In this document: in pieces, positions 7,314 to 14,471 of the stretch | Layout: every line of letters begins with the position of its first letter | Numbering within the stretch: position 1 is the first letter of the stretch | Assembly: GCA_031550405.1 (NCBI GenBank) | Contig: JAVBOP010000028.1 | Span: 1 to 21,531 of the forward strand | Origin: JAVBOP01 sp031550405 | GTDB taxonomy: Bacteria > Bacteroidota > Ignavibacteria > Kapaibacteriales > UBA2268 | Length of the DNA: 21,531 nucleotides | Direction of reading: 5' to 3' | The notes under the pieces: generated by a model | Database searches by the model: none | Told to the model about the DNA's origin: nothing | What the model saw: the letters and a program-made list of their open reading frames with translations, nothing else | Made by a program: the position numbers and the translations under genes

Positions 7314-9671
7314 CTATAGGATATTGTTTTTCATGAGCTGCCAGCACCTTTCGGCTTGCAAAATAAATGCTTCGAGACGAGACTCTATAAGCTGGGAATA
7401 GGGATTGCCGTCTGTTTCTATCGTCAAAAACGGGATATCCATTTCTTCATCAAAATCCCCTGCAAGCCTGTATTTCGTATCATACATACGCTTGGCGGCA
7501 ACCTTATGCCTGACCTTCATTTCGGGCGTAGAAACTGCCTCCGCAAAACGAGTCGGCATGCAGCCAAAAGGTCCAAAATTAATAATTCCGCAATAGTCTT
7601 CCAGCGCATTATTCATGGCAATACCAAGCGTCAGTCCGGGTTCGCCCTTGTATTCCAACGGAATTATATGCTTGCTATGCTTCAATATCGGCTCAATATT
7701 CATTCTCTCAAATTTATAATACCCGCTTTTTTCTAAGTTTTTTTTCACTTTTTTCTCTACATCTTTCATGAAGAAGTTGCGTAACATCCTTTCAAAACGC
7801 TTGGTTATTGATTTATCAGATTCTAATAAATCAATAGAAATCAAATAATCAACATAGCTAATCCATTCGCTGATATAGCTTGTTTTAAGCACAAATCCCT
7901 TATCTGCAAAGTACTTATTAAGCCAGCGGTGAGCAAAAGTATCGCGCCTGCAAAATATTTCACCAATCAGTGCAATACTCTTAAATTCTTCTAATGGCAC
8001 AGACTTAGGTATGTTTTGCCTTATGGATAACGCAAATTTTTCCAAATGCCTGTATATATCTTTCGGATTATTAACAAACTGTTCATTTAATTTTGCAAAT
8101 TCATCATTAAATATCCGCATTCCCTCAATTTTATCAATGGCATACGTCATAATTCCAGAGCGAATATCATCAGTTACATCGCCGATAATCAACGCCTGCG
8201 CCGCCCGCACCGCCCAATCATTGCCCAAGCCCGCAAATCCATCTTCATTCATCAGCACCATTTGCGTAACATTCCGCAGCTTATTATTGCGAAGCATCTG
8301 GTCCATGAACACGGGATATTGCCCCAAGCGGCAATTGCCAGCACCTTGCACCTGAAAATATATCAGATGCTTCTGCCGGTCCCACTCATTTTCCATATAG
8401 TCCAAAAGGCTGCCCGCCATCAAAATTATAGGCAGGCACTCCTTGCCGCTTGCATTTTTGCGCCCCAATTTCATAACATTGGCATCATGCTCGTGCAAAG
8501 CGTGTGCGGCAATGCCACAACTGCGAAATGCCGAAGCAAACATGGTATTGGTCAGCTCGCCCATCGCCGGTATTAGGACTAAAACACGCTCATCATTTAT
8601 GGGAATGCGCTCGCCGTCAGAGCTGATATACATTGCAACAGGCTCGGTAAATTCCAATCGGGCAGGCGCAAAATCGTCTGTATTTATGAATATTTTTTCA
8701 TTAATATGTCGATAATTATTTATAATATCAATTGCCGCATCAATGCGCGTATTAATGCCCGCATCTGCCGAATGACTGTCTAACTCTAACGTTAGCGATG
8801 GCTTATCGCCCATTATTTCGCGGAACGTGTTGAGTATCATCGAATCGGGAGCGCATGAAAAATTGGTTATATATGTGGCAAACAATTGTGAATTATTTTT
8901 AATAATTTCGGCAACTTTCAATATGCGATTGCCCGCTTCCCAATACATTCTGTCATGGTTCGCCTTGTCGCGAATATCAATCATATCAAGCGGAAGCACA
9001 TGCACGCCACGCGAAGCAAATTTTCGTGGAATCCCCTTATTTGCAAACGAGTTAAATGAATTATAACTTCTGCCGAGAATCACCATTGCATATTCATTCG
9101 GCTTATTTTTCAGGTCATTTATGAACTCTGAGCCAGCGCTATACAGCTCCTCTTGAAAGGCGTTTTGCATTGAAATAGCATAGTTATATGCATCTTGAAT
9201 ATGTTTAATATCATTTATTCCCAACTGCTTAGCAAGATTTATGAATATTTTTTCATTTTTATCATATCCATTACTGAAATTTAAATTGGGCGTAAGCATT
9301 CTGCCATTAAGACTGTAATCTTTGTAAGCCTGTTTTAAAGCAAATGGTTCGCCCGTTACAAAGGCACATGCGCAGTTGAAATCAAGGCGCTGCGGCTCAT
9401 CTTTTTCGGCATAAAGCTCAAACACGGCGGGCGAAAAAATATAGTCAGGATTTTTGGAAAGCAGGTTGTGAAACATGCCGAGCGAAAGCTGCATCGGATA
9501 GCAAAATGAAGTCATCTCGCGGCTCAAGCCTTCGCTGTCATACTCATCAGCCAGAATGACATCAAGCCCTAAGTGGTTGAAAAAATTATAATATAGCGGA
9601 TATAGGTTGTATGTATAAAATGAAGAATTTATGCCAATCGATTTCGTTTTTTTTTCAGCTGCCGTGCTCAT
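7314..9671 (-). CDS. Acyl-CoA dehydratase activase-related protein (DUF2229/HGD-D-like), no ATPase domain
   Basis: I chose ATG 9671 (785 residues) over the open frame back to 9737, because the protein then starts M-S-T-A-A-E-K-K followed by K-S-I-G-I-N-S, a usual beginning for the DUF2229 domain. Cys-containing motifs are S-F-C-Y-P (Cys57), D-F-N-C-A-C (100, 102), F-S-C-A-P-D-S (273) followed by H-S-A-D-A-G, K-E-C-L-P, G-A-G-N-C-R-L-G-Q-Y, and near the end F-G-P-F-G-C-M-P and E-T-D-G-N-P-Y-S-Q-L-I-E-S-R-L-E-A-F. They resemble the second half of the large 2-hydroxyglutaryl-CoA dehydratase activase-like proteins, which carry Fe-S clusters. The usual N-terminal BadF/HgdC ATPase domains are absent, and no ATPase gene lies next to it. 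The true reaction of this branch is unknown. Two copies of the 21-bp repeat encode residues 139-145 and 324-330. Confidence 0.8.
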   Translation of the reverse strand: MSTAAEKKTKSIGINSSFYTYNLYPLYYNFFNHLGLDVILADEYDSEGLSREMTSFCYPMQLSLGMFHNLLSKNPDYIFSPAVFELYAEKDEPQRLDFNCACAFVTGEPFALKQAYKDYSLNGRMLTPNLNFSNGYDKNEKIFINLAKQLGINDIKHIQDAYNYAISMQNAFQEELYSAGSEFINDLKNKPNEYAMVILGRSYNSFNSFANKGIPRKFASRGVHVLPLDMIDIRDKANHDRMYWEAGNRILKVAEIIKNNSQLFATYITNFSCAPDSMILNTFREIMGDKPSLTLELDSHSADAGINTRIDAAIDIINNYRHINEKIFINTDDFAPARLEFTEPVAMYISSDGERIPINDERVLVLIPAMGELTNTMFASAFRSCGIAAHALHEHDANVMKLGRKNASGKECLPIILMAGSLLDYMENEWDRQKHLIYFQVQGAGNCRLGQYPVFMDQMLRNNKLRNVTQMVLMNEDGFAGLGNDWAVRAAQALIIGDVTDDIRSGIMTYAIDKIEGMRIFNDEFAKLNEQFVNNPKDIYRHLEKFALSIRQNIPKSVPLEEFKSIALIGEIFCRRDTFAHRWLNKYFADKGFVLKTSYISEWISYVDYLISIDLLESDKSITKRFERMLRNFFMKDVEKKVKKNLEKSGYYKFERMNIEPILKHSKHIIPLEYKGEPGLTLGIAMNNALEDYCGIINFGPFGCMPTRFAEAVSTPEMKVRHKVAAKRMYDTKYRLAGDFDEEMDIPFLTIETDGNPYSQLIESRLEAFILQAERCWQLMKNNIL
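8682..8702. repeat. Dispersed palindromic repeat inside the activase-like gene (copy 2)
   Basis: It is identical over 21 bp to 7290-7310 and 9237-9257. On the coding (minus) strand it is exactly seven codons, N-E-K-I-F-I-N, residues 324-330 counted from the start at 9671. Confidence 0.85.
9237..9257. repeat. Dispersed palindromic repeat inside the activase-like gene (copy 1)
   Basis: The same 21 bp occur as at 7290-7310 and 8682-8702, in the same orientation. It again encodes N-E-K-I-F-I-N in phase, residues 139-145 of the protein. Confidence 0.85.
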
Positions 9672-9863
9672 ATCCAGATGTTTTTTATGAAAAACACATA
9701 AGATACGAAAAAAATATGTTTTAGCATTTAACCACAAGAATAATTAATTTCGGGTATTGTCAGAATCCGATACATGGTCGCTTATTTAATATCTAATACT
9801 TAACTGTTATCAACTTTTACCTTAATTATGGAGTACCCAAAAACACCCCACTGCTTCGCCGCA

Positions 9864-9971
9864 CCCCTCTACAAGAGGGGAATTATGTAACTATCAATAT
9901 TTACATAATGTTATACATTCCACTTCCCTGAAGAGGTAGGTTATGATAAAACATTAATCCACAGGATTAAT
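9864..9971. repeat. Cluster of three perfect hairpins
   Basis: CCCCTCT (9864-9870) pairs with AGAGGGG (9874-9880) around the loop ACA. ATTATGTAA (9882-9890) pairs with TTACATAAT (9901-9909) around 10 nt. ATTAATCC (9953-9960) pairs with GGATTAAT (9964-9971), again around ACA. A weaker CTTC-CCT-GAAG lies at 9923-9933. The whole is preceded by CCCCACTGCTTCGCCGCA (9847-9863 region). From memory, CCCCTCT...AGAGGGG hairpins are common intergenic repeats in this group; a copy search would decide. Confidence 0.6.
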
Positions 9972-10228
9972 TAACATGTCTTGATAGCGGTTAAGTATAA
10001 ATCTTAAAAATACTGTTTTTTCAATGCCCAAACGTGAGGAGGCAAGCTCCATGCCCCGTAGCTGCAGAATTCAAAATAATTTGTGTGGCTGTTTAGCGAG
10101 TTTCATATAAGATTGGCTGAATTAAGCTAATACTTAAAGTCATGATGCAGATAAAACCACAAAACATGGAGATACCATAATGCTCCAGCATACCAGCATA
10201 AAAGTTAGATAAACTTATATATTTTTCG

Positions 10229-10236
10229 TATATTTG
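10229..10236 (+). promoter_or_regulatory. Possible -7 element for dnaJ
   Basis: TATATTTG matches TAnnTTTG. No TTG box is found 19-22 bp upstream (only TTAG near 10205), so this is half a promoter. A start near 10242 would leave a leader of about 55 nt. Confidence 0.4.
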
Positions 10237-10295
10237 CAGGCTAAATATTATAACGTACAGGAAATAAACTTACTAAAAGGTGTTATAATTTAAAT

Positions 10296-11420
10296 ATGTC
10301 ACAACGTGATTACTATGAAGTGCTTGAGGTTAATAAGGCTGCAAGCATCGACGAAATAAAAGCTGCATATCGAAAATTAGCTTTAAAATATCATCCCGAC
10401 CGCAACCCAGATAATCAAGAGGCAGAAGACAAGTTCAAGGAAGCAAGTATTGCTTATGAAGTATTGATGGATGCGGATAAACGCCAAAGATACGACCAGT
10501 ATGGACATGCCGGGGTTAATGCTGGCCAGGGTTTTACCAATGTCAATGATATATTCTCACACTTCAGCGATATATTCGGCGGCAGTATTTTCGATGACCT
10601 GTTTAGTGGTGGTACAAGGCGGAATGCAAGACGGAACGCGGGTGAGCGAGGCAGTGATATAAAAATACGCATGCCGCTAACAATAGAAGAAATTGCTTTT
10701 GGCGTGGAAAAAACGATTAAAATCAAACGCATGAGCGAGTGCAGGCAATGCCATGGGTCTGGCGCTAAAGCCGGCACTCAAAAAATTACATGCGCGACTT
10801 GTAATGGCAACGGCGAAATACGTAACGTAACACGCACCATGTTTGGGCAATTCGCAAGTGTGCAGCCTTGCCCTGCATGCAATGGCGTGGGCGAGGTGGT
10901 GAAGGAAAAGTGTCCGGAATGCGCAGGCGATGGTCGCCAGCTTATGGAGGATACCATTAAGATACCTATCCCTGCTGGCGTTGAGGAAGGCAATTATCTG
11001 CCGCTAAGAGGCAAGGGGCATGCCGGACGCAACGGCGGCGGCGCTGGCGATATAATTGTGCTTATAGAGGAAAAAGAGCATGAAATTTATAAGCGCATGG
11101 GAAATAACGTGTTATTCACGCTGGACGTTACTTTTCCAGATTTGGCTTTGGGTTCGGAATTTGAAATTCAAACTCTTGATGGAACGGAGAAAATTAAAAT
11201 TGAGGCGGGAACTCAGCCTTATGACACAATAAAGCTCAAGGACAAAGGCATACAGCATTTAAATTCGGCACGGCGCGGCGAGTTCGTTGTTTTGCTAAAC
11301 CTCTCAATTCCAAAGAAGTTATCGGCTAAGGAGAAGGAAATAGTTGCGGAGCTGAACAGTCATGAAAATTTCAATTCCCCCAACCTGCATAAAAAATCCA
11401 AAGGCTTTTTTGGAAGATAG
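10296..11420 (+). CDS. dnaJ: Chaperone DnaJ (class A J-protein)
   Basis: This is a full-length 374-residue DnaJ. Its J domain (3-68) has the H-P-D motif at 33-35 that stimulates DnaK ATPase. A short Gly/Phe region covers about 70-105. A zinc domain has four C-x-x-C-x-G-x-G repeats at Cys149/152, 166/169, 192/195 and 206/209, all cysteines present. The two C-terminal substrate-binding beta domains follow, to a short dimerisation tail. It presents unfolded clients to DnaK. No dnaK or grpE is nearby, so it stands apart from the usual heat-shock operon; I saw no CIRCE-type repeat upstream. An AAAAGG lies 15 bp before the ATG, too far to be a good ribosome site. A second J-protein of another class begins beyond the right edge. 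Confidence 0.97.
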   Translation: MSQRDYYEVLEVNKAASIDEIKAAYRKLALKYHPDRNPDNQEAEDKFKEASIAYEVLMDADKRQRYDQYGHAGVNAGQGFTNVNDIFSHFSDIFGGSIFDDLFSGGTRRNARRNAGERGSDIKIRMPLTIEEIAFGVEKTIKIKRMSECRQCHGSGAKAGTQKITCATCNGNGEIRNVTRTMFGQFASVQPCPACNGVGEVVKEKCPECAGDGRQLMEDTIKIPIPAGVEEGNYLPLRGKGHAGRNGGGAGDIIVLIEEKEHEIYKRMGNNVLFTLDVTFPDLALGSEFEIQTLDGTEKIKIEAGTQPYDTIKLKDKGIQHLNSARRGEFVVLLNLSIPKKLSAKEKEIVAELNSHENFNSPNLHKKSKGFFGR

Positions 11421-11449
11421 CCAAGTATCATATATATATCATAGCACAC

Positions 11450-11472
11450 AAGGCAACATAATTGTTGCCTTT
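11450..11472 (+). terminator. Probable hairpin terminator of dnaJ
   Basis: AAGGCAACA and TGTTGCCTT form a 9-bp stem with a 4-nt loop (11450-11471), about 30 bp after the dnaJ stop. The following T run is short (TTTGT), so termination efficiency is uncertain. Confidence 0.6.
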
Positions 11473-11552
11473 GTACAAATTCAGCAGAAATATTTTACAT
11501 CTTAATATTATTGAGAATATAGCTACATTCTCCCAACCTGCCCATATATTTT

Positions 11553-13031
11553 TCAAAACCTGTATCGGAAGCCGAAAGAGTAATTGACGGGAGTGTATTG
11601 GGCGCTGTAATATGAGTATAGCGATGGGTTGTCTTCTGTGCCATAGTTGGTATTCTGGCGCTCAAAGCTGCTGTAGACCACAGCTGCATCTATTATGAAC
11701 CTGTCGAACAGCACCCAGCCCAAACCGCCGCCAAGAGTATAACACCCCGAAGCCTTGCTGCTTTCAATATATGGCGAAGTGGCGTATGTATAGCTGCCTC
11801 GCAGGTATAATGGCATCTCGGGCAGTTTGTACTCAATGCACGCCCCAAGGATGAATTGACCTGTCAGCTTCTCCTGTATTTCTTCATTTATATCGTCATA
11901 TTCGTTCCATCCATAAGGATCATCATACTCCCAATCGTCATATCCATAAGTGAAATCGGTCATGGATCTATATGATACCGCTGCCGAAATGGTTGCGCCA
12001 TATATATTGCCCGAGGCTGCAAATGAGAATACAAACGGCGTGTACAGTGCATATTCCGCGCCAACAGCGCAATAGTCCGGATCATAGCAGCCATAACCGC
12101 TACTGGGATATGTGTATTTATCCGCTATGCCTGTGTTGGGGTTCGCATCATATTGCACTGTATGGTATATGGAGCTATATTCCTCAATATACAGGTATGT
12201 TGGAAATTCCACCGTCATGCCGAATCTGAATATGTCATCCATACGCGCCTGCACCCCGAATATGCCTGTAACCCCATATATATCCTGCGACATAGCTTCC
12301 TTGGCATTCACATAATCTACATCATCAACATTCGTTTCATTGTGCAGATTATCCGGATCGCTTTCGGTATAATTGCGCCTGTAATCATACGACCCCACTT
12401 TGGTAATCAGCGAACCGCCCAACGCAACATTTGGCGATAAATCAATGGCAAAGGCAAGGGCTATATTATGCAACCCGCCGCTTTCCATGATACTTGCATT
12501 TTGCTGAATGTTGTTTTTGAGATTGGTGTTATAGTTCTCATCGGCTATATATGTCTCGTATGTCCATGGCGCTTTTATGGATGCCTGCTGCGCAGTATAT
12601 GTGTTCCGGGTGTTGAAACCGCTGTATTTGGTGCTTGCATCATAATCATTTCCAAGAAAATATCCCAGTGCAAAAGTATAATTGTAGCGCTCGGACTGGT
12701 AGGGAAACACAAACTGCACATTGGAAAAATATGCGTTATTGCTCGATTGCGTTTTGGTATTGCCAAGAAAATCAGTTTTCACCGACATATTGGCAAAATT
12801 AAAGCCGACGCCCATCTCATAATAACCGCCAAGCGTCAGCCCCGCAGGATTATACAGCATGGCGGCACCATCGTCGGATATGCCCATATAGGCATGTCCA
12901 AGCGCTCCTGTTCGTGGCGATATGGAAACATTGGGCTGCGATATATGCAGTGCATTTTCGACTGCTTGCGCATTTGCCTCGACACATACGGCTGCCAGTA
13001 CTATTAACATTATAATTATTTTCTTTGTCAT
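11553..13031 (-). CDS. OmpP1/FadL-family outer-membrane beta-barrel protein
   Basis: From ATG 13031 the product is 492 residues with a signal peptide M-T-K-K-I-I-I-M-L-I-V-L-A-A-V and a cleavage site near E-A-N-A-Q. The mature N-terminus contains G-A-L-G-H-A-Y-M-G-I-S-D-D-G-A-A and M-L-Y-N-P-A-G-L, the plug-region signature of FadL/TodX-type transporters for hydrophobic compounds. The rest alternates aromatic and polar residues as in a barrel, and the last residues F-G-F-R-Y-R-F end in the Phe recognised by the BAM machinery. The open frame extends to 13103, but GGAG at 13038-13041, the signal peptide, and a -7 element at 13062-13069 support 13031. The moxR gene lies 98 bp upstream on the same strand. 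A weak 6-bp hairpin after the gene (11513-11532) may end transcription. The substrate is unknown. Confidence 0.85.
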   Translation of the reverse strand: MTKKIIIMLIVLAAVCVEANAQAVENALHISQPNVSISPRTGALGHAYMGISDDGAAMLYNPAGLTLGGYYEMGVGFNFANMSVKTDFLGNTKTQSSNNAYFSNVQFVFPYQSERYNYTFALGYFLGNDYDASTKYSGFNTRNTYTAQQASIKAPWTYETYIADENYNTNLKNNIQQNASIMESGGLHNIALAFAIDLSPNVALGGSLITKVGSYDYRRNYTESDPDNLHNETNVDDVDYVNAKEAMSQDIYGVTGIFGVQARMDDIFRFGMTVEFPTYLYIEEYSSIYHTVQYDANPNTGIADKYTYPSSGYGCYDPDYCAVGAEYALYTPFVFSFAASGNIYGATISAAVSYRSMTDFTYGYDDWEYDDPYGWNEYDDINEEIQEKLTGQFILGACIEYKLPEMPLYLRGSYTYATSPYIESSKASGCYTLGGGLGWVLFDRFIIDAAVVYSSFERQNTNYGTEDNPSLYSYYSAQYTPVNYSFGFRYRF

Positions 13032-13061
13032 ATTTTTCTCCAAATTTACTTCAATACGCAT

Positions 13062-13069
13062 CAAAGATA
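13062..13069 (-). promoter_or_regulatory. Likely -7 element upstream of the outer-membrane protein gene
   Basis: Read on minus, TATCTTTG is identical to the -7 boxes before tRNA-Ser and murD. No TTG lies at the right distance upstream (GTG at best). It would start transcription near 13056, inside the longer open frame, supporting the start at 13031. Confidence 0.5.
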
Positions 13070-13103
13070 CAAAAAAAATATGAATCCCTGCACGGCATAT
13101 CAT

Positions 13104-13120
13104 ATTTATGAATATTTTTT
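13104..13120. repeat. Partial copy of the dispersed palindromic repeat
   Basis: The first 17 bases, ATTTATGAATATTTTTT, match the full copies; then AATAATT replaces CATT, so the right arm is lost. It begins 9 bp after the moxR stop codon (reading on minus). Confidence 0.55.
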
Positions 13121-13129
13121 AATAATTAC

Positions 13130-14098
13130 TTAAGGTGGAGGAATGGCATTTAATACTTCATTGATAATGTTATCTGCCGTTATGGCTTCGGCTTCAGCTT
13201 CGAATGTAATGCCAATGCGGTGGCGAAGAATATCAGGCGCAATATTTCTGACATCGGCAGGCACAACATAATCACGCCTGCTCAGAAATGCAACGGCACG
13301 AGCTGCACAGGCAAGCGATATTGTTGCTCGGGGCGAAGCTCCTATATGTATTAAATTACTAAGACTTGGCATGTTATATTCAGCAGGATTACGTGTCGCA
13401 AAAATTATGTCAAGTATGTAATTTTCTATTTTTTCATCCAGATATATCAGCTTAATAATTTCACGCAGCTTCAAAATCGTATTTGCATCTAAAATTTTAT
13501 TCATTATATGTTGATACGAAGCGCTTGCCTGCCGCATAATTTCACGCTCTTCCACCCGACTCGGGTATGCCACAAGCGTTTTCAGCATAAATCTATCGGT
13601 TTGCGCCTCGGAAAGCGGATAAGTCCCTTCCTGTTCAAGCGGATTTTGCGTAGCCAAAACGATAAACGGCTCGGGCAGCTTATAGGTCTTGTCGCCAATG
13701 GTAACCTGCTTTTCCTGCATAGCCTCAAGCAGCGCCGACTGAACCTTGGCCGGAGCGCGGTTTATTTCATCAGCAAGCACAATATTCGCAAAAATCGGAC
13801 CGTGCTTTATAGAAAAAGTAAGGCTTTGCGGATTATATATCATCGTGCCTGTAATGTCGGCAGGGAGCAGATCGGGAGTAAATTGTATGCGCGAAAACTG
13901 CAAATCGATAATATCTGCAAATGTCTTTATTGCAAGCGTCTTAGCAAGACCCGGCACACCTTCCAGCAGTATATGCCCGCCTGTAAATATAGCTGTCAAT
14001 AACCGCTCGACAAGTTTTTTTTGCCCAACAATTACCTTCGATATTTCGCTGAATATTGCGTCAATTCGCCGACTTTCGCTTTGTATAATCTGCATCAT
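13130..14098 (-). CDS. MoxR-family AAA+ ATPase
   Basis: This 322-residue AAA+ protein has Walker A E-G-V-P-G-L-A-K-T (46-54), Walker B V-L-A-D-E-I-N-R (107-114), sensor 1 A-T-Q-N-P at 139-143, an arginine finger in E-A-Q-T-D-R-F (Arg159), and the C-terminal lid S-P-R-A of sensor 2. MoxR proteins act as chaperone-like ATPases that mature or activate partner proteins, usually encoded next to a DUF58 and one or more vWA-domain genes. None of these partners is adjacent here; a barrel protein lies downstream and an unrecognised secreted protein upstream. It starts with two Met codons and has no Shine-Dalgarno. The C-terminus ends N-A-I-P-P-P at normal family length, so it is not truncated. Confidence 0.92.
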   Translation of the reverse strand: MMQIIQSESRRIDAIFSEISKVIVGQKKLVERLLTAIFTGGHILLEGVPGLAKTLAIKTFADIIDLQFSRIQFTPDLLPADITGTMIYNPQSLTFSIKHGPIFANIVLADEINRAPAKVQSALLEAMQEKQVTIGDKTYKLPEPFIVLATQNPLEQEGTYPLSEAQTDRFMLKTLVAYPSRVEEREIMRQASASYQHIMNKILDANTILKLREIIKLIYLDEKIENYILDIIFATRNPAEYNMPSLSNLIHIGASPRATISLACAARAVAFLSRRDYVVPADVRNIAPDILRHRIGITFEAEAEAITADNIINEVLNAIPPP

Positions 14099-14120
14099 AA
14101 TATTTTGAGAATATCAATAC

Positions 14121-14144
14121 AATTATGAAAATAAATTCATAATT
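14121..14144. repeat. Palindrome AATTATGAA-(6)-TTCATAATT
   Basis: Perfect 9-bp arms at 14121-14129 and 14136-14144 enclose AATAAA. It shares the TATGAA...TTCATA core and the 9+6+9 geometry with 20874-20897, but the loop reads AATAAA, close to the reverse complement of TATTTT (AAAATA). It lies 23 bp upstream of the moxR start. Confidence 0.6.
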
Positions 14145-14402
14145 TATCACTTTTTTTTTATTTTCTTCACAATTTTGCTTTTGGACATTCTATATACCAC
14201 GTCAAAATACAATTTTTTTTTAAGTCTATTATCACTCTTCCGCATAATTCAACAACTTATCCCATTTTCCTAAGTAAATTATCTTTATTAATGTAATTAA
14301 GTTCGGCTTAATATTCAAAATAGCAGCTGCACTATAATTTAAGCTCCAATAAAATCAATACTTACAACATCAGGAGGAATGGATAGGTATAGAAGATTAT
14401 GC

Positions 14403-14429
14403 AAAAAGAGCGATATTAAACCGCTCTTT
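14403..14429 (-). terminator. Rho-independent terminator of the secreted-protein gene
   Basis: AAAGAGCG (14405-14412) pairs with CGCTCTTT (14422-14429) around a 9-nt loop. Read on minus the stem is followed by two further T's (14404-14403), giving a U5 run with the stem's own U's. It is 43 bp after the stop codon. Confidence 0.8.
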
Positions 14430-14471
14430 GTCTGTATTATTGCATTTACCGCGACTACTACCATACAATAA

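Larger units (their letters stand above)
9672..10295. other. Long intergenic region between divergent activase-like gene and dnaJ
   Basis: I see no coding frame with a plausible protein in this 620-bp region. It contains a cluster of hairpins (9864-9971), a GC-richer patch around 10027-10070 with a weak GGCA...TGCC inverted repeat (10041-10055), and the dnaJ promoter candidate near 10229. It is the largest gene-free stretch of the window. Confidence 0.6.
14099..14471. other. Intergenic region between moxR and the secreted-protein gene
   Basis: It is AT-rich and non-coding. It holds a 9+6+9 palindrome (14121-14144) just upstream of moxR and the terminator of the secreted-protein gene (14403-14429). 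I found no convincing moxR promoter. Confidence 0.5.

Noticed and set aside
9672..9737. Longer N-terminus for the activase-like protein
   Set aside because: The extra 22 residues resemble no domain, and no ribosome site or promoter supports them.
12468..13007. Open frame of 179 codons on plus within the outer-membrane protein gene
   Set aside because: It is antisense to a gene with clear signal peptide, FadL motifs and C-terminal Phe; its product has no recognisable feature.
13032..13103. Longer N-terminus for the outer-membrane protein
   Set aside because: It would place 24 extra residues before the signal peptide, cross a likely -7 promoter element and ignore the GGAG at 13038-13041.
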